Origin: Akkermansiaceae bacterium UBA1315
GTDB taxonomy: Bacteria; Verrucomicrobiota; Verrucomicrobiia; Verrucomicrobiales; Akkermansiaceae
Length of the DNA stretch: 34,812 bases
Assembly (NCBI GenBank): GCA_002307065.1
Contig: DBTN01000004.1
Span: forward strand, 1-34,812
Reading direction: 5' to 3'
The position numbers and the translations under genes are program-made. The notes under the pieces are model-generated. The model was not told where the DNA came from, made no database searches, and worked only from the letters and a program-made list of their open reading frames with translations. The first letter of the stretch is position 1. Each line of letters opens with the position of its first letter. Shown here in pieces: positions 7,602-15,445 of the stretch.

Positions 7602-8393
7602 ATGGCGCAATCCGGGATAAAACGAGGCCGCAATGCCACCGATCCCCAGTGGATTTTCCGCTGGCGGGGAAATGATGGGGGCACGTTGCCGCGATTGTTT
7701 TCCTTCCTGATCGTCGCCGCGGGTTTTGTTTTCCTGCTGACATTTGTCCGCGTCCGAACCGGCGCTCCGCAACCTTGGATCGGTCAAAAAGCGTCGATCA
7801 TTCATTTGCGAAACGATGCGGATGGCCGCGCGTGGGCCGTCCGGGCGGAGGAAGGTGGGCCCTTTCCTTCGCATTTTGATCCGTCCGACTGGGCAGGCTA
7901 CGCGGCGCTGAAACATCAGGTGATCGAGGCGACCCGGATTTCGCCGCCGGCCTACGTTCCTCCGCTTCGTGAGTTGCCTTCGGAAAAACCGGTCGGCCCA
8001 CTCGCGCTCGCACCGGGCGGGGTTGCTGTTTTTCCTCACCGGTCGTCGCCGGAAATCGACGTCCAGCCGCCGCGCCCATCCAGACCCGTACCGGTTTTAT
8101 ATCCGCTTTCGAAAATCCCGATCGAGGCGTTGCCAAGCGATTTGCCGGTTTTTGATGCGGCGATTGATCGTGAAATCACGGCGAAAACCTGGCGATTCCT
8201 GCTGCGTCTTCGCCCCGATGGCGGGATCGCAGATTGCGTTTCTCTCGCCGGAGCGGCAAATCCAGCGTCGCTCCTCTTGGAGGATTGGCTCCGGAAAATC
8301 CGTTTCGACCCCGCACTCGCGGCGAAAAACCGGTGGATTTCCATCGCCGTCGGTTTCATCAATCAATCTGAAAATGGACCTGACGATCGCTGA
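7602..8393 (+). CDS. TonB-like energy transducer (divergent)
   Basis: The 263-residue protein has the TonB layout: a short basic cytosolic N-terminus, one membrane helix (about residues 29-48), a proline-rich periplasmic spacer (about 125-175, with P-P-R-P-S-R-P-V-P) and a C-terminal domain. That domain (about 190-255) reads like TonB_C: a strand with L-R-P-D-G-G-I-A-D, a helix L-L-L-E-D-W-L-R-K, then I-R-F-D-P-A and a final hydrophobic strand. It begins directly after exbD. The spacer is shorter and less EP/KP-repetitive than in enterobacterial TonB, so the call rests on architecture and context. Its partner outer-membrane receptors are not in the window. Confidence 0.6.
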   Translation: MAQSGIKRGRNATDPQWIFRWRGNDGGTLPRLFSFLIVAAGFVFLLTFVRVRTGAPQPWIGQKASIIHLRNDADGRAWAVRAEEGGPFPSHFDPSDWAGYAALKHQVIEATRISPPAYVPPLRELPSEKPVGPLALAPGGVAVFPHRSSPEIDVQPPRPSRPVPVLYPLSKIPIEALPSDLPVFDAAIDREITAKTWRFLLRLRPDGGIADCVSLAGAANPASLLLEDWLRKIRFDPALAAKNRWISIAVGFINQSENGPDDR

Positions 8394-8613
8394 ATTTGTG
8401 TTTCTGATTCTTTTCGGCACGTGCGGATTCATTCTCGCCTGCTCGTGGATTTCCCGGCGGCTGCGCGCCCAGGCCGAAACGCGATCTCTCGCCCGTAGGG
8501 TCGTCTGCCGACTTTGCCTGCACGCTTTTGAAAATAGCGGTAGCGGTCAGATCGTGGATTGCCCACAATGTGGCGCTGCGAACGAGCGCGGACGTAGCCG
8601 GAAACTCGGCTGA
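8374..8613 (+). CDS. Small membrane-anchored zinc-ribbon protein
   Basis: This 79-residue protein has one N-terminal membrane helix (F-V-F-L-I-L-F-G-T-C-G-F-I-L-A-C) and a basic linker. A zinc-ribbon-like pair of Cys knuckles follows: C-R-L-C at about residue 45 and C-P-Q-C at about 63. It overlaps the end of the TonB-like gene by 20 bp in another frame, which supports translation as the last gene of the exbB operon. No family name is recognised. The zinc ribbon would face the cytosol if the N-terminus is outside. It could bind metal or sense redox state, but this is only inference. Confidence 0.6.
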   Translation: MDLTIAEFVFLILFGTCGFILACSWISRRLRAQAETRSLARRVVCRLCLHAFENSGSGQIVDCPQCGAANERGRSRKLG

Positions 8614-8667
8614 GACCGATGGGGCTTGCGCCTGTCGGATTCACCTACCAAACTTCTCCAACAAATT

Positions 8668-9915
8668 ATGAGCGAACGACGCGTCGTCATCACCGGAATG
8701 GGCTGTATTTCACCCTTGGGCAACGATCTGGAAACCACTTGGGAAGGACTCAAGGCTGGCCGCAGCGGTATCGCGCGCATCACCCAGCTCGATCCGGAAC
8801 CGTTCGATTGCAAGATCGCCGGAGAGGTTAAAGATTTTAATGCCGATGGATATTTTAATGTGCCGAAGGACGCCCGCCGGGCTGACCGGTATGTGCAATT
8901 CGCCGTCGCCGCTTCGAAAATGGCGCTGGAGGATTCCGGCGTGGACGTCGAGCAGACCGATCGCCGCCGTTTCGGGGTGATGGTCGGCAGCGGCATCGGC
9001 GGACTTTCGACGCTCGAGCGCGAACACGAATCGTATCTGAACAAAGGCCCGAAACGGGTTTCGCCGTTCACGATCCCGATGATGATTTCCAACATCGCCA
9101 GCGGCATCGTTTCCATGGAGCACGGACTGTACGGCCCGAACATGGGAATCGTCACCGCGTGTGCAACTTCGAACAACAACATCGGTGAAGCCTGGCGCAT
9201 CATCAAATTCGGCGACGCGGACATCTTCCTCGCCGGTGGTGCCGAAGCCGCGATCTTGCCGATGGGCTTGGCCGGTTTCGCCAACATGAAAGCGCTCAGC
9301 ACGCGCAACGACGATCCAGAACACGCGTCGCGTCCATTTGACATGGACCGCGACGGATTTGTCATGGGCGAAGGTGCCGCCGTCATCGTCATCGAAGAGC
9401 TCGAGCATGCGAAAAAACGCGGCGCGAAAATTTACGCCGAGCTCGTCGGCTACGGCGTCAGCGCCGATGCGCATCACCTCAGCGCGCCGACTCCAGACGG
9501 AAGCGGTCCTGCTTTTGCGATCGAAATGGCGCTCAAGCACGGCAAGATCAATGCCAACGAAGTCGACTACCTCAACGCTCACGCGACCTCGACCGGTTTG
9601 GGCGACATCGCGGAAACGAAAGCGATCAAGCTCGCGTTCGGCGAATATGCGACCCACGGCCTCGTCGTCAGCTCGACGAAATCGATGACGGGTCACATGC
9701 TCGGCGCCGCCGGCGGTATCGAGTTGATCGCCAGCGTTCTCGCCATCCGCGACAGCATCATCCCGCCGACCATCAACGTGGAAAACCAGGATCCGCTTTG
9801 TGATCTGGACGTGGTGCCAAATGTCGCCCGCGAAAAATCGGTAAAAATCGCGCTTAGTAACGGATTCGGCTTCGGTGGCCACAATGCTGCTGTGCTCGTT
9901 CGTAGCTTCGAGTAA
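8668..9915 (+). CDS. fabF: 3-oxoacyl-ACP synthase II (KAS II)
   Basis: FabF extends acyl-ACP chains in fatty-acid synthesis by condensing with malonyl-ACP. The thiolase-fold catalytic triad is visible: Cys165 in V-T-A-C-A-T-S, the first His in N-A-H-A-T-S-T, and the second His in S-T-K-S-M-T-G-H-M-L-G-A-A-G. The end F-G-F-G-G-H-N-A is standard. At 415 residues the length is normal. I start at ATG 8668, which gives the canonical beginning M-S-E-R-R-V-V-I-T-G-M-G. The active-site neighbourhood has T-S-N-N-N where E. coli FabF has S-S-x-H, a minor variation. It lies 54 bp after the zinc-ribbon gene and 10 bp before a thioesterase gene. Confidence 0.93.
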   Translation: MSERRVVITGMGCISPLGNDLETTWEGLKAGRSGIARITQLDPEPFDCKIAGEVKDFNADGYFNVPKDARRADRYVQFAVAASKMALEDSGVDVEQTDRRRFGVMVGSGIGGLSTLEREHESYLNKGPKRVSPFTIPMMISNIASGIVSMEHGLYGPNMGIVTACATSNNNIGEAWRIIKFGDADIFLAGGAEAAILPMGLAGFANMKALSTRNDDPEHASRPFDMDRDGFVMGEGAAVIVIEELEHAKKRGAKIYAELVGYGVSADAHHLSAPTPDGSGPAFAIEMALKHGKINANEVDYLNAHATSTGLGDIAETKAIKLAFGEYATHGLVVSSTKSMTGHMLGAAGGIELIASVLAIRDSIIPPTINVENQDPLCDLDVVPNVAREKSVKIALSNGFGFGGHNAAVLVRSFE

Positions 9916-9925
9916 AACCGGTCCG

Positions 9926-10327
9926 ATGGAAAATCCGCTGCATCGCCAATCCTTTGAAGTCGCCTTCGGGGACACCGATGCCAGCGGATGGATGCATTTC
10001 CCGAACGTTTTCAGATATGTCGAACGCGCGGAACACACGTTCCTGCGCTCGCGCGGCATCCTCGTTTTCGATCGATCGGAAGGCGGTTGGCCCCGAGTGA
10101 AGGTGAATTGCGACTACAAACGTCCCTTGCTCTGTGGCGATCTCATCGAAGTCCATCTCAACATTTCCCGCATCGGCGCGGCTTCGATGAATTGGGATTT
10201 TGAAATTCTCAACATCGCCGGAGAAATCGCCGCGTTTGGCAGCATCGTCACCGTCCGCGTGAATTCCTTGGGCGTTCCTCAAGAAATTTCCGCCGAAGAG
10301 CGGGCCAAATTGGCCCCTGGAGTTTAG
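9926..10327 (+). CDS. Hot-dog fold acyl-CoA thioesterase (4HBT family)
   Basis: This 133-residue protein resembles the 4-hydroxybenzoyl-CoA thioesterase/YbgC group. The N-terminal motif F-G-D-T-D-A-S-G-W-M-H-F-P corresponds to the family's catalytic D-T-D-x-x-G-x-x-x-x segment. It is followed by a long helix (Y-V-E-R-A-E-H-T-F-L) and V-N-C-D-Y-K-R-P-L, the usual third strand. It starts 10 bp after fabF, so it could hydrolyse fatty acyl or aryl thioesters linked to lipid synthesis. The substrate is not known. ATG 9926 removes upstream residues that overlap fabF. Confidence 0.8.
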   Translation: MENPLHRQSFEVAFGDTDASGWMHFPNVFRYVERAEHTFLRSRGILVFDRSEGGWPRVKVNCDYKRPLLCGDLIEVHLNISRIGAASMNWDFEILNIAGEIAAFGSIVTVRVNSLGVPQEISAEERAKLAPGV

Positions 10328-10342
10328 TCCGTTTTCATCATC

Positions 10343-11032
10343 ATGGATTCCCCAGCCGGTCGCATCATCCTCGTCCCGACACCCATCGGAAACCTCGCGG
10401 ACATCACACTCCGCGCCATCGAGATTTTAAAATCCGCCGATCGGATCGCGTGCGAAGACACCCGCCACTCCGGCCTTTTGCTCGCGCATCACGGAATCTC
10501 CGGCAAACCGCTTGTCTCCCTTCACGAGCACAACGAAGCCCGCAAAGCACCAGAAATCATCGCCGCCGTGAAAGCCGGTGAAACGATCGCCGTCATCAGC
10601 GACGCCGGCATGCCTGGCATTTCCGATCCCGGCTACCGGTTGGTCCAAGCCTGCATCGAGGCCGACGTGCCGCTCGAAGTGTTGCCCGGTCCGTCCGCCG
10701 TGATCACCGCGCTCATCGGTTCCGGTTTTCCATGTCACGCCTTTCGCTTCGGCGGATTCCTTTCCGTGAAGTCCGGCAAACGCCGCAGCGCCATGACCGC
10801 CGCCCTGGCCTCTGGCGAAACCGGGATTTTCTTCGAGTCCCCACATCGCATTCTCTCCACCTTGGAAATCCTCGCCGAGATCGACCCAGGCGCCCGCACC
10901 TGCGTCGCCCGCGAACTCACGAAAAAATTCGAAACCTACCACCGCGGCACCGCCGCCGAGCTGTTCGAGTATTTCAAAGCCCACCCCGCCAAAGGCGAAA
11001 TCGTCCTACTGCTCCACGCGGCAGATTCTTAA
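10343..11032 (+). CDS. rsmI: 16S rRNA 2'-O-ribose C1402 methyltransferase
   Basis: RsmI is a SAM-dependent tetrapyrrole-methylase-fold enzyme that modifies C1402 in the decoding centre of 16S rRNA. The motifs V-P-T-P-I-G-N-L-x-D-I-T-L-R-A, C-E-D-T-R-H-S, I-S-D-A-G-M-P-G-I-S-D-P-G and L-P-G-P-S-A are all present. The substrate-side F-F-E-S-P-H-R and R-E-L-T-K-K-F-E segments are also there. It is 229 residues, slightly shorter than E. coli RsmI (about 286) because the C-terminal extension is absent. Its stop codon overlaps the tail of a minus-strand toxin remnant. Confidence 0.9.
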   Translation: MDSPAGRIILVPTPIGNLADITLRAIEILKSADRIACEDTRHSGLLLAHHGISGKPLVSLHEHNEARKAPEIIAAVKAGETIAVISDAGMPGISDPGYRLVQACIEADVPLEVLPGPSAVITALIGSGFPCHAFRFGGFLSVKSGKRRSAMTAALASGETGIFFESPHRILSTLEILAEIDPGARTCVARELTKKFETYHRGTAAELFEYFKAHPAKGEIVLLLHAADS

Positions 11033-11190
11033 AACTCACAGTGCTGCTGTTCGGGATGAAAAAAGACTTCATCAATCGCTTCGTTCAACTCCGTCCAAAA
11101 GCGGTTCGCAAGGTCTTCCGAAATGCGCGCATAAGCGTTCTCAATCTCACTCGCTTCTTTGGCAGCGATGGGGTGAAAAGTTTGTTCCAC
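11029..11190 (-). pseudogene. Truncated ParE/RelE-family toxin remnant
   Basis: Reading the minus strand from GTG 11190 gives 53 residues. They begin V-E-Q-T-F-H-P-I-A-A-K-E-A and contain F-W-T-E-L-N-E-A-I-D and H-P-E-Q. This fits the N-terminal half of ParE-type toxins: F-H-P-x-A-x-x-E, a helix, then R-F-x-x-E-L-x-x-A-I-x-x-I-x-x-H-P. The frame stops after H-C-E-F, overlapping the rsmI stop, where about 40 further residues with the catalytic/gyrase-facing strands are expected. It lies 9 bp downstream of an antitoxin remnant. I take it as a decayed, inactive toxin. Confidence 0.65.
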
Positions 11191-11199
11191 ACGACTGTC

Positions 11200-11403
11200 T
11201 CAATGTCCGCACGCGCGATTAAACTCCTCGCGAGACATCCCACGCACAGCGCCTGAATCGAGTTCTTCGGAGCGGCGCACGAATTCTTCGTCGTCAACCC
11301 AGTGGTGAACTTCGTCTAAAGATCCCAACAAAAATGTGGCCAATTCTGCTCTTTCTGGGGGAGAAAGCCTGATTGCAGCCTCACGCAGTTCTAGAATCGG
11401 AAT
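11200..11403 (-). pseudogene. Antitoxin remnant, putative addiction-module component family
   Basis: The minus strand reads about 67 residues with the features of the short Unstab_antitox/TIGR02574 family. They include R-L-S-P-P-E-R-A-E-L-A, then L-L-G-S-L-D, W-V-D-D-E-E-F, and the end R-G-M-S-R-E-E-F. No ATG, GTG or TTG precedes the conserved core: an in-frame TGA (11412-11410) lies three codons before, and only ATT codons are available. The start appears lost. The toxin fragment follows after 9 bp, the usual operon order. The pair lies between xthA and rsmI. Confidence 0.65.
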
Positions 11404-11473
11404 TCTAGCTCACCAGGCTCGATTTCGCCAGCGGGATCTTCTTGGTACGCAAGGCAGCGGCCGAATGTTGATG

Positions 11474-12232
11474 CTATTTCAATGTCATCCCCACCGGGCA
11501 GTGGTCTGAGCCGAGAACGTGTGGGTAAATTTCGGCGGTTGCCAACTGGTTGGCGAGCGGCGTTGACAGCCCGAAATAATCGATTCTCCAGCCGACATTG
11601 CGGCCGCGGGCGCCGCCGCGATAGGACCACCAGGAATAGGCGTCCTCGAGATCGGGGTGAAGGTGGCGGAAGGAATCGATAAAACCCTCATCCAGAAGTT
11701 TTCCAAAACTTTCCCGTTCTTGGTCGGAAAATCCGGCGCTGAACCGGTTTTCTTTCGGCCGTGCGATGTCGATCTCTTGGTGGGCGACGTTCAGGTCTCC
11801 GCAGAAAATGACCGGTTTTTTCAGGGCTAAGCCGCTCAGGTGGCGGCGGAAAGCGTCATCCCACGTCAGCCGGTACGGCAGGCGTCGCAAACCATCTTGG
11901 GAGTTTGGTGTGTAAACGTTCACCAGGAAAAAATCCGGATATTCCAGCGTGAGGACGCGGCCTTCTTGGTCATGTTCATCTGCGCCGAGGCCCATGGTGA
12001 CGTCGAGCGGTTGTTCCCGGGTGAAAACGGCGACTCCGGAATAACCCGGTTTTTGAGCGGAATCCCAGAACGCATGATACCCGTCGAGTTCTCCGGGAAG
12101 TATCACCTGTTCGGGACGCGCCTTGGTTTCCTGGAGGCAGAGGATATCGGGTTTTTCTGTCGCGACAAAATCCCCAAAGCCTTTTCCGATCACGGCGCGG
12201 ATGCCGTTTACATTCCATGAGAGCAATTTCAT
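11474..12232 (-). CDS. xthA: Exodeoxyribonuclease III (AP endonuclease)
   Basis: This 252-residue EEP-superfamily enzyme cuts abasic sites and 3'-blocked ends in base-excision repair. It has W-N-V-N-G-I-R near the start, the metal ligand Glu in L-Q-E-T-K, G-Y-S-G-V-A, Y-T-P-N, C-G-D-L-N-V-A-H and the terminal G-S-D-H-C-P-V. The late segment Y-S-W-W-S-Y-R-G-G-A-R and G-W-R-I-D-Y-F is the DNA-binding part typical of ExoIII. ATG 12232 is the natural start. It follows queA by 16 bp on the same strand, so the three minus-strand genes down from 15340 may be one transcript. Confidence 0.92.
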   Translation of the reverse strand: MKLLSWNVNGIRAVIGKGFGDFVATEKPDILCLQETKARPEQVILPGELDGYHAFWDSAQKPGYSGVAVFTREQPLDVTMGLGADEHDQEGRVLTLEYPDFFLVNVYTPNSQDGLRRLPYRLTWDDAFRRHLSGLALKKPVIFCGDLNVAHQEIDIARPKENRFSAGFSDQERESFGKLLDEGFIDSFRHLHPDLEDAYSWWSYRGGARGRNVGWRIDYFGLSTPLANQLATAEIYPHVLGSDHCPVGMTLK

Positions 12233-12248
12233 GACGCTGAGTTTCTGC

Positions 12249-13241
12249 TCAAATCAGCAGCATGCAATCGCCATAACTATAAAACCGGTATTTTTGCTCA
12301 ACGGCTTTTCGGTAAGCTTCCAGTACCAATTCCTGACCGGCGAAGGCGCTCACCAGCATGATCAGCGTGCTTTGAGGGAGGTGGAAATTGGTGAGCAATC
12401 CGCCGATCACGCCAAACCGGTGCGGGGGATAAATGAAAATATCGGTCGATCCTTGGTGGTCTTTTTCTTCGATGCGGAAATTTGGATCGTCACTTCGTAA
12501 GGATTCCAACACGCGGGTCACCGTTGTTCCGACCGCGATCACGCGTTCAGCGGAATTGATATGTCTGACGGTTTCCGAGGTGATGGCATATCTTTCCGAA
12601 TGCATCACATGGTCCGTAATGACATCCACGCTGACCGGTCGAAACGTGCCGACTCCGACGTGAAGGGTGAGAAACGAATGCGGCAAAGTTTGTAATAACT
12701 CCGGGGTGAAATGCAGACCGGCGGTCGGTGCGGCGATCGCACCTTCTTCGCGGGCGAAAACGGTTTGATACCGATCGCGGTCCGATTCCTCGTCCTCCCG
12801 ATTCATGTAATGTGGCAACGCAAGGTGACCGTGCTCATTCAGATCGACCGGTTTTTCCCAGCGTACCAAACGATCGCCGTTTTCGAATACTTCCACGACG
12901 TTTCCCGTAATTCCGCCGACGATGACCGAGCGACCGGTTTTCATTTTTTTCCCAGGCCGCGCCAAGCAGCGCCATTCGAGCGGCGACAAGCGGTCCAGAC
13001 ATAACAGCTCGATCTTTCCATCATCTGAAAAAACCCGGGCTGGAATGACCTTGGTGTCGTTCAAAACCAGGCGATCGCCGGATTTTAAATACTCCGGAAA
13101 ATCCCGGAACATACGATGTTCGATCCGGCCGGTATCACGATGCACGACCATCATCCGCGAGGCGGAGCGTTCCGCGAGCGGGCGTGCGGCGATCAGTTCC
13201 TCCGGCAAAAAATAATCAAAATCTTTGGTCAACAGCGACAT
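12249..13241 (-). CDS. queA: S-adenosylmethionine:tRNA ribosyltransferase-isomerase
   Basis: QueA transfers and isomerises the ribosyl group of SAM onto preQ1 in tRNA, giving epoxyqueuosine. The 330 residues begin with L-L-T-K-D-F-D-Y-F-L-P-E-E-L-I-A, followed by L-V-L-N-D-T-K-V-I-P-A-R. They also contain A-A-P-T-A-G-L-H-F-T and L-H-V-G-V-G-T-F-R-P-V, and end with G-G-L-L-T-N-F-H-L-P-Q-S-T-L and S-Y-G-D-C-M. These are the family's hallmark blocks. I start at ATG 13241; the longer frame upstream only re-reads the 3' end of the glycosyltransferase gene, which stops 2 bp before. No other queuosine gene is in the window. Confidence 0.93.
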   Translation of the reverse strand: MSLLTKDFDYFLPEELIAARPLAERSASRMMVVHRDTGRIEHRMFRDFPEYLKSGDRLVLNDTKVIPARVFSDDGKIELLCLDRLSPLEWRCLARPGKKMKTGRSVIVGGITGNVVEVFENGDRLVRWEKPVDLNEHGHLALPHYMNREDEESDRDRYQTVFAREEGAIAAPTAGLHFTPELLQTLPHSFLTLHVGVGTFRPVSVDVITDHVMHSERYAITSETVRHINSAERVIAVGTTVTRVLESLRSDDPNFRIEEKDHQGSTDIFIYPPHRFGVIGGLLTNFHLPQSTLIMLVSAFAGQELVLEAYRKAVEQKYRFYSYGDCMLLI

Positions 13242-13243
13242 CG

Positions 13244-15340
13244 TCAGGATGGGATAACGTGCGATCCATTTTCCTGCAAGGCCTGCGCGACGGCCGCCGC
13301 GTCGCCCTTCCAGACTCGTACCAACGTCCGCGTGCCAATGCCTTCGCCGCGCTCGGTCGCCATCAGGATCCGCGTGCCGTTTTTTTCCACATCCCAGCCA
13401 TCGGTATCGCCGCCAGGCTGCCAACCGGACGCGATCAATCGGGCTAAAAAGTCGTCCCGGTTTTTTCCTTCCACGCTGCCGATTTCAAATTCTCCAGAGG
13501 GTGCGTCGACCGGTTTTTGAGATTCCGGGCGGATCAGAAACACGGTTCGATTTCTTTTCCATGCTCTCAGGCGAGGTTGTAAAAACTCGATGCCTTTTAA
13601 GGCCAGCCGAGCCTTGAACGAGTCAAAACGCGTCTCGAGTTTGCGCAGGGGAAGCATCCGGTTTTGGACCGACTGATATCCGGCGCCGCCCATCGGACCA
13701 TGATAAATGATCGAGTCGCTCATCACGCGGACCGGTCCGCCGCCGTAGACGAAACCCTTCCAGATCGCGCCGCCGCGGCGTGAAAAGCGCCATGGATGTT
13801 TCTCTAACAACAGACGCTCGGCATTTCCATAACCCGCTTGCTGACGCAAAAAGGTGCGCAACGATGGCCTTCGCCAGTGCCAGACAAAAGCGCCGGGAGC
13901 GAAACCTAACAGAAAACCGGACTCGCGGAGGCGCCAGCAAAAATCGACGTCGTCGCCAGCGGTCCGGAACTGCGGATCGAATCCGTCCACGCAATCGAAC
14001 GCGATTTTTGTCACCGCCAGATTGCAACCGGGCAAATGTTCCGCTTCCTCGTCGTCGAGCATCACATGGCTGGGAGCGCCCGGCGCCGCGCGGACGATGG
14101 CTTCTTTCCAATTCCGCGCGGGTGGTGGCAGATTCGGACCACCGACCGCCGCATACCGGTCGGTGAGAAAAACGGGTCGCAGGCGTGCGATCCATTCGCG
14201 GTCCGGTTCGCAATCGTCATCGGTGAACGCCAGGATCGAACCGGTTGCCGCCGCCGCGCCTGCATTTCGCGCCGCGCTCAGGCCGGACGGCTTTAATTTT
14301 AACAACTTCACTTGCGGGAACTGTTTTTCGACGAAGTCGCTCGTTCCGTCGGTCGAACCATCATCCACGACGATCACCTCGAATCCGCCGCCGGTCATTT
14401 TGTCGATCGCGCTCAGGCACGCGCCGATTCGGTTGCGGCCATTGCGGGTGCAGACGATCACGGAAAAAGTCAGCGCAGGGAGATCGGGTGGTGTGGGCCA
14501 GGAAAGTTTCCGCAGGGCCGGTTTTTCCGCGCCGGATCGATCGGTCAGTCCGAAATCCCAGTCCAGCACTTCCCTGCCAGCGTTCCACCAGCGGTCGCTC
14601 CATGAATAAACCGTCATGCCCGCGGTTTCCTCCTGATGAGCGATTTCGATCCCCCAGCGAATCACCTCCGCTTGCTCGTCTTTGCCATTTCTTCGCGAAT
14701 CCAATCCAAACTCGGAGATGACGAGTGGTCGATCGCCCGAGATATGTTGAAGTCTTTTGATATATCTTCGGAAGAGATTTGGATTTTCGAGATAAATGTT
14801 AAATGCCGTGAAGTCCGCGTTTTCCGGCTCCAGATATTCGGTGCTCGGGTAATTGGCGTAGGCATACAAAAGTTTGGGCGAAATTTCACGACCGAGATCG
14901 ATCAATCGCTCGATGGCCTCGCGGACTTTCACCGGGCCCATCCAGCGAACGAGATCCGCAGGGATTTCATTTCCGACAAACACTCCGGCCAGCGCCGGAT
15001 GGTCGCCGGTTTCGTTGAGCGCTTTGGCGAGCTCGATCCCTGCGGTTGAGTAAAATTCCGGCCTGCGGAAAAAGTCCGCGCTTTGTTTCCATTTCAGGCC
15101 GCCGAAGACTTGGAGTCCGTGTTTTTCCGCAGCATCGAGCAGTGGCCGGGGCGGCATTTCATAAAGCCGCAATGAATTGAATCCAGCCGCAGCGATTTTT
15201 GAAAAATCGGCGTCAAACGAATCTGCCCAACCGCCGGGAAACGGCCCGTAAGTGACACATTTCATCCAGACGCGGGTCGCGCCCGAGCGGAAAAACTTTC
15301 CGTCGGTCTGCCATCGTTGGGTTCGGTTGGCGTTCGCCAC
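13244..15340 (-). CDS. Glycoside hydrolase-like / family 2 glycosyltransferase fusion protein
   Basis: One 698-residue chain joins two enzymes. Residues about 20-285 look like a (beta/alpha)8 glycoside hydrolase of clan A type. They have V-G-N-E-I-P (Glu125, likely acid/base) and V-I-S-E-F-G (Glu210, likely nucleophile), plus W-M-K-C-V-T-Y-G-P-F at the barrel entry and Y-S-W-S-D-R-W-W late. Residues about 290-520 are a GT2 (GT-A) domain: S-V-I-V-C-T-R-N-G, V-V-D-D-G-S-T-D-G-T (324-333), a D-D-D metal site (374-376) and R-x-A-G-D-D-V-D-F-C-W-R-L. A small C-terminal domain (about 610-695) is not recognised. No signal peptide or clear membrane helix is visible, so it may be cytosolic. The start is GTG 15340. 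It is perhaps a surface-polysaccharide transglycosylase or synthase; the substrate is unknown. Confidence 0.8.
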   Translation of the reverse strand: MANANRTQRWQTDGKFFRSGATRVWMKCVTYGPFPGGWADSFDADFSKIAAAGFNSLRLYEMPPRPLLDAAEKHGLQVFGGLKWKQSADFFRRPEFYSTAGIELAKALNETGDHPALAGVFVGNEIPADLVRWMGPVKVREAIERLIDLGREISPKLLYAYANYPSTEYLEPENADFTAFNIYLENPNLFRRYIKRLQHISGDRPLVISEFGLDSRRNGKDEQAEVIRWGIEIAHQEETAGMTVYSWSDRWWNAGREVLDWDFGLTDRSGAEKPALRKLSWPTPPDLPALTFSVIVCTRNGRNRIGACLSAIDKMTGGGFEVIVVDDGSTDGTSDFVEKQFPQVKLLKLKPSGLSAARNAGAAAATGSILAFTDDDCEPDREWIARLRPVFLTDRYAAVGGPNLPPPARNWKEAIVRAAPGAPSHVMLDDEEAEHLPGCNLAVTKIAFDCVDGFDPQFRTAGDDVDFCWRLRESGFLLGFAPGAFVWHWRRPSLRTFLRQQAGYGNAERLLLEKHPWRFSRRGGAIWKGFVYGGGPVRVMSDSIIYHGPMGGAGYQSVQNRMLPLRKLETRFDSFKARLALKGIEFLQPRLRAWKRNRTVFLIRPESQKPVDAPSGEFEIGSVEGKNRDDFLARLIASGWQPGGDTDGWDVEKNGTRILMATERGEGIGTRTLVRVWKGDAAAVAQALQENGSHVIPS

Positions 15341-15445
15341 GGCGTGATTCTAGGGAACGGTTAGGAAAAGCCCAAACTGAAATCGTCACCGAGATTTCGC
15401 AATTCAGCGCGTGCGGGCGACCGGTTTTCGCGCTTCAATACGGCC

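Noticed and set aside
8710..10059. A 449-residue minus-strand open frame opposite fabF
   Set aside because: fabF on the plus strand has its full catalytic triad. The antisense frame has shadow-like composition (rich in Asp, Arg, Val, His) and no motif.
11085..11297. A 70-residue minus-strand frame across the toxin/antitoxin remnants
   Set aside because: It is read in a different frame from both remnants and has no family resemblance, whereas the other two frames match antitoxin and toxin patterns.
13242..13424. N-terminal extension of queA
   Set aside because: These residues are an alternate reading of the end of the glycosyltransferase gene. QueA homologues begin at the M-S-L-L-T-K segment.
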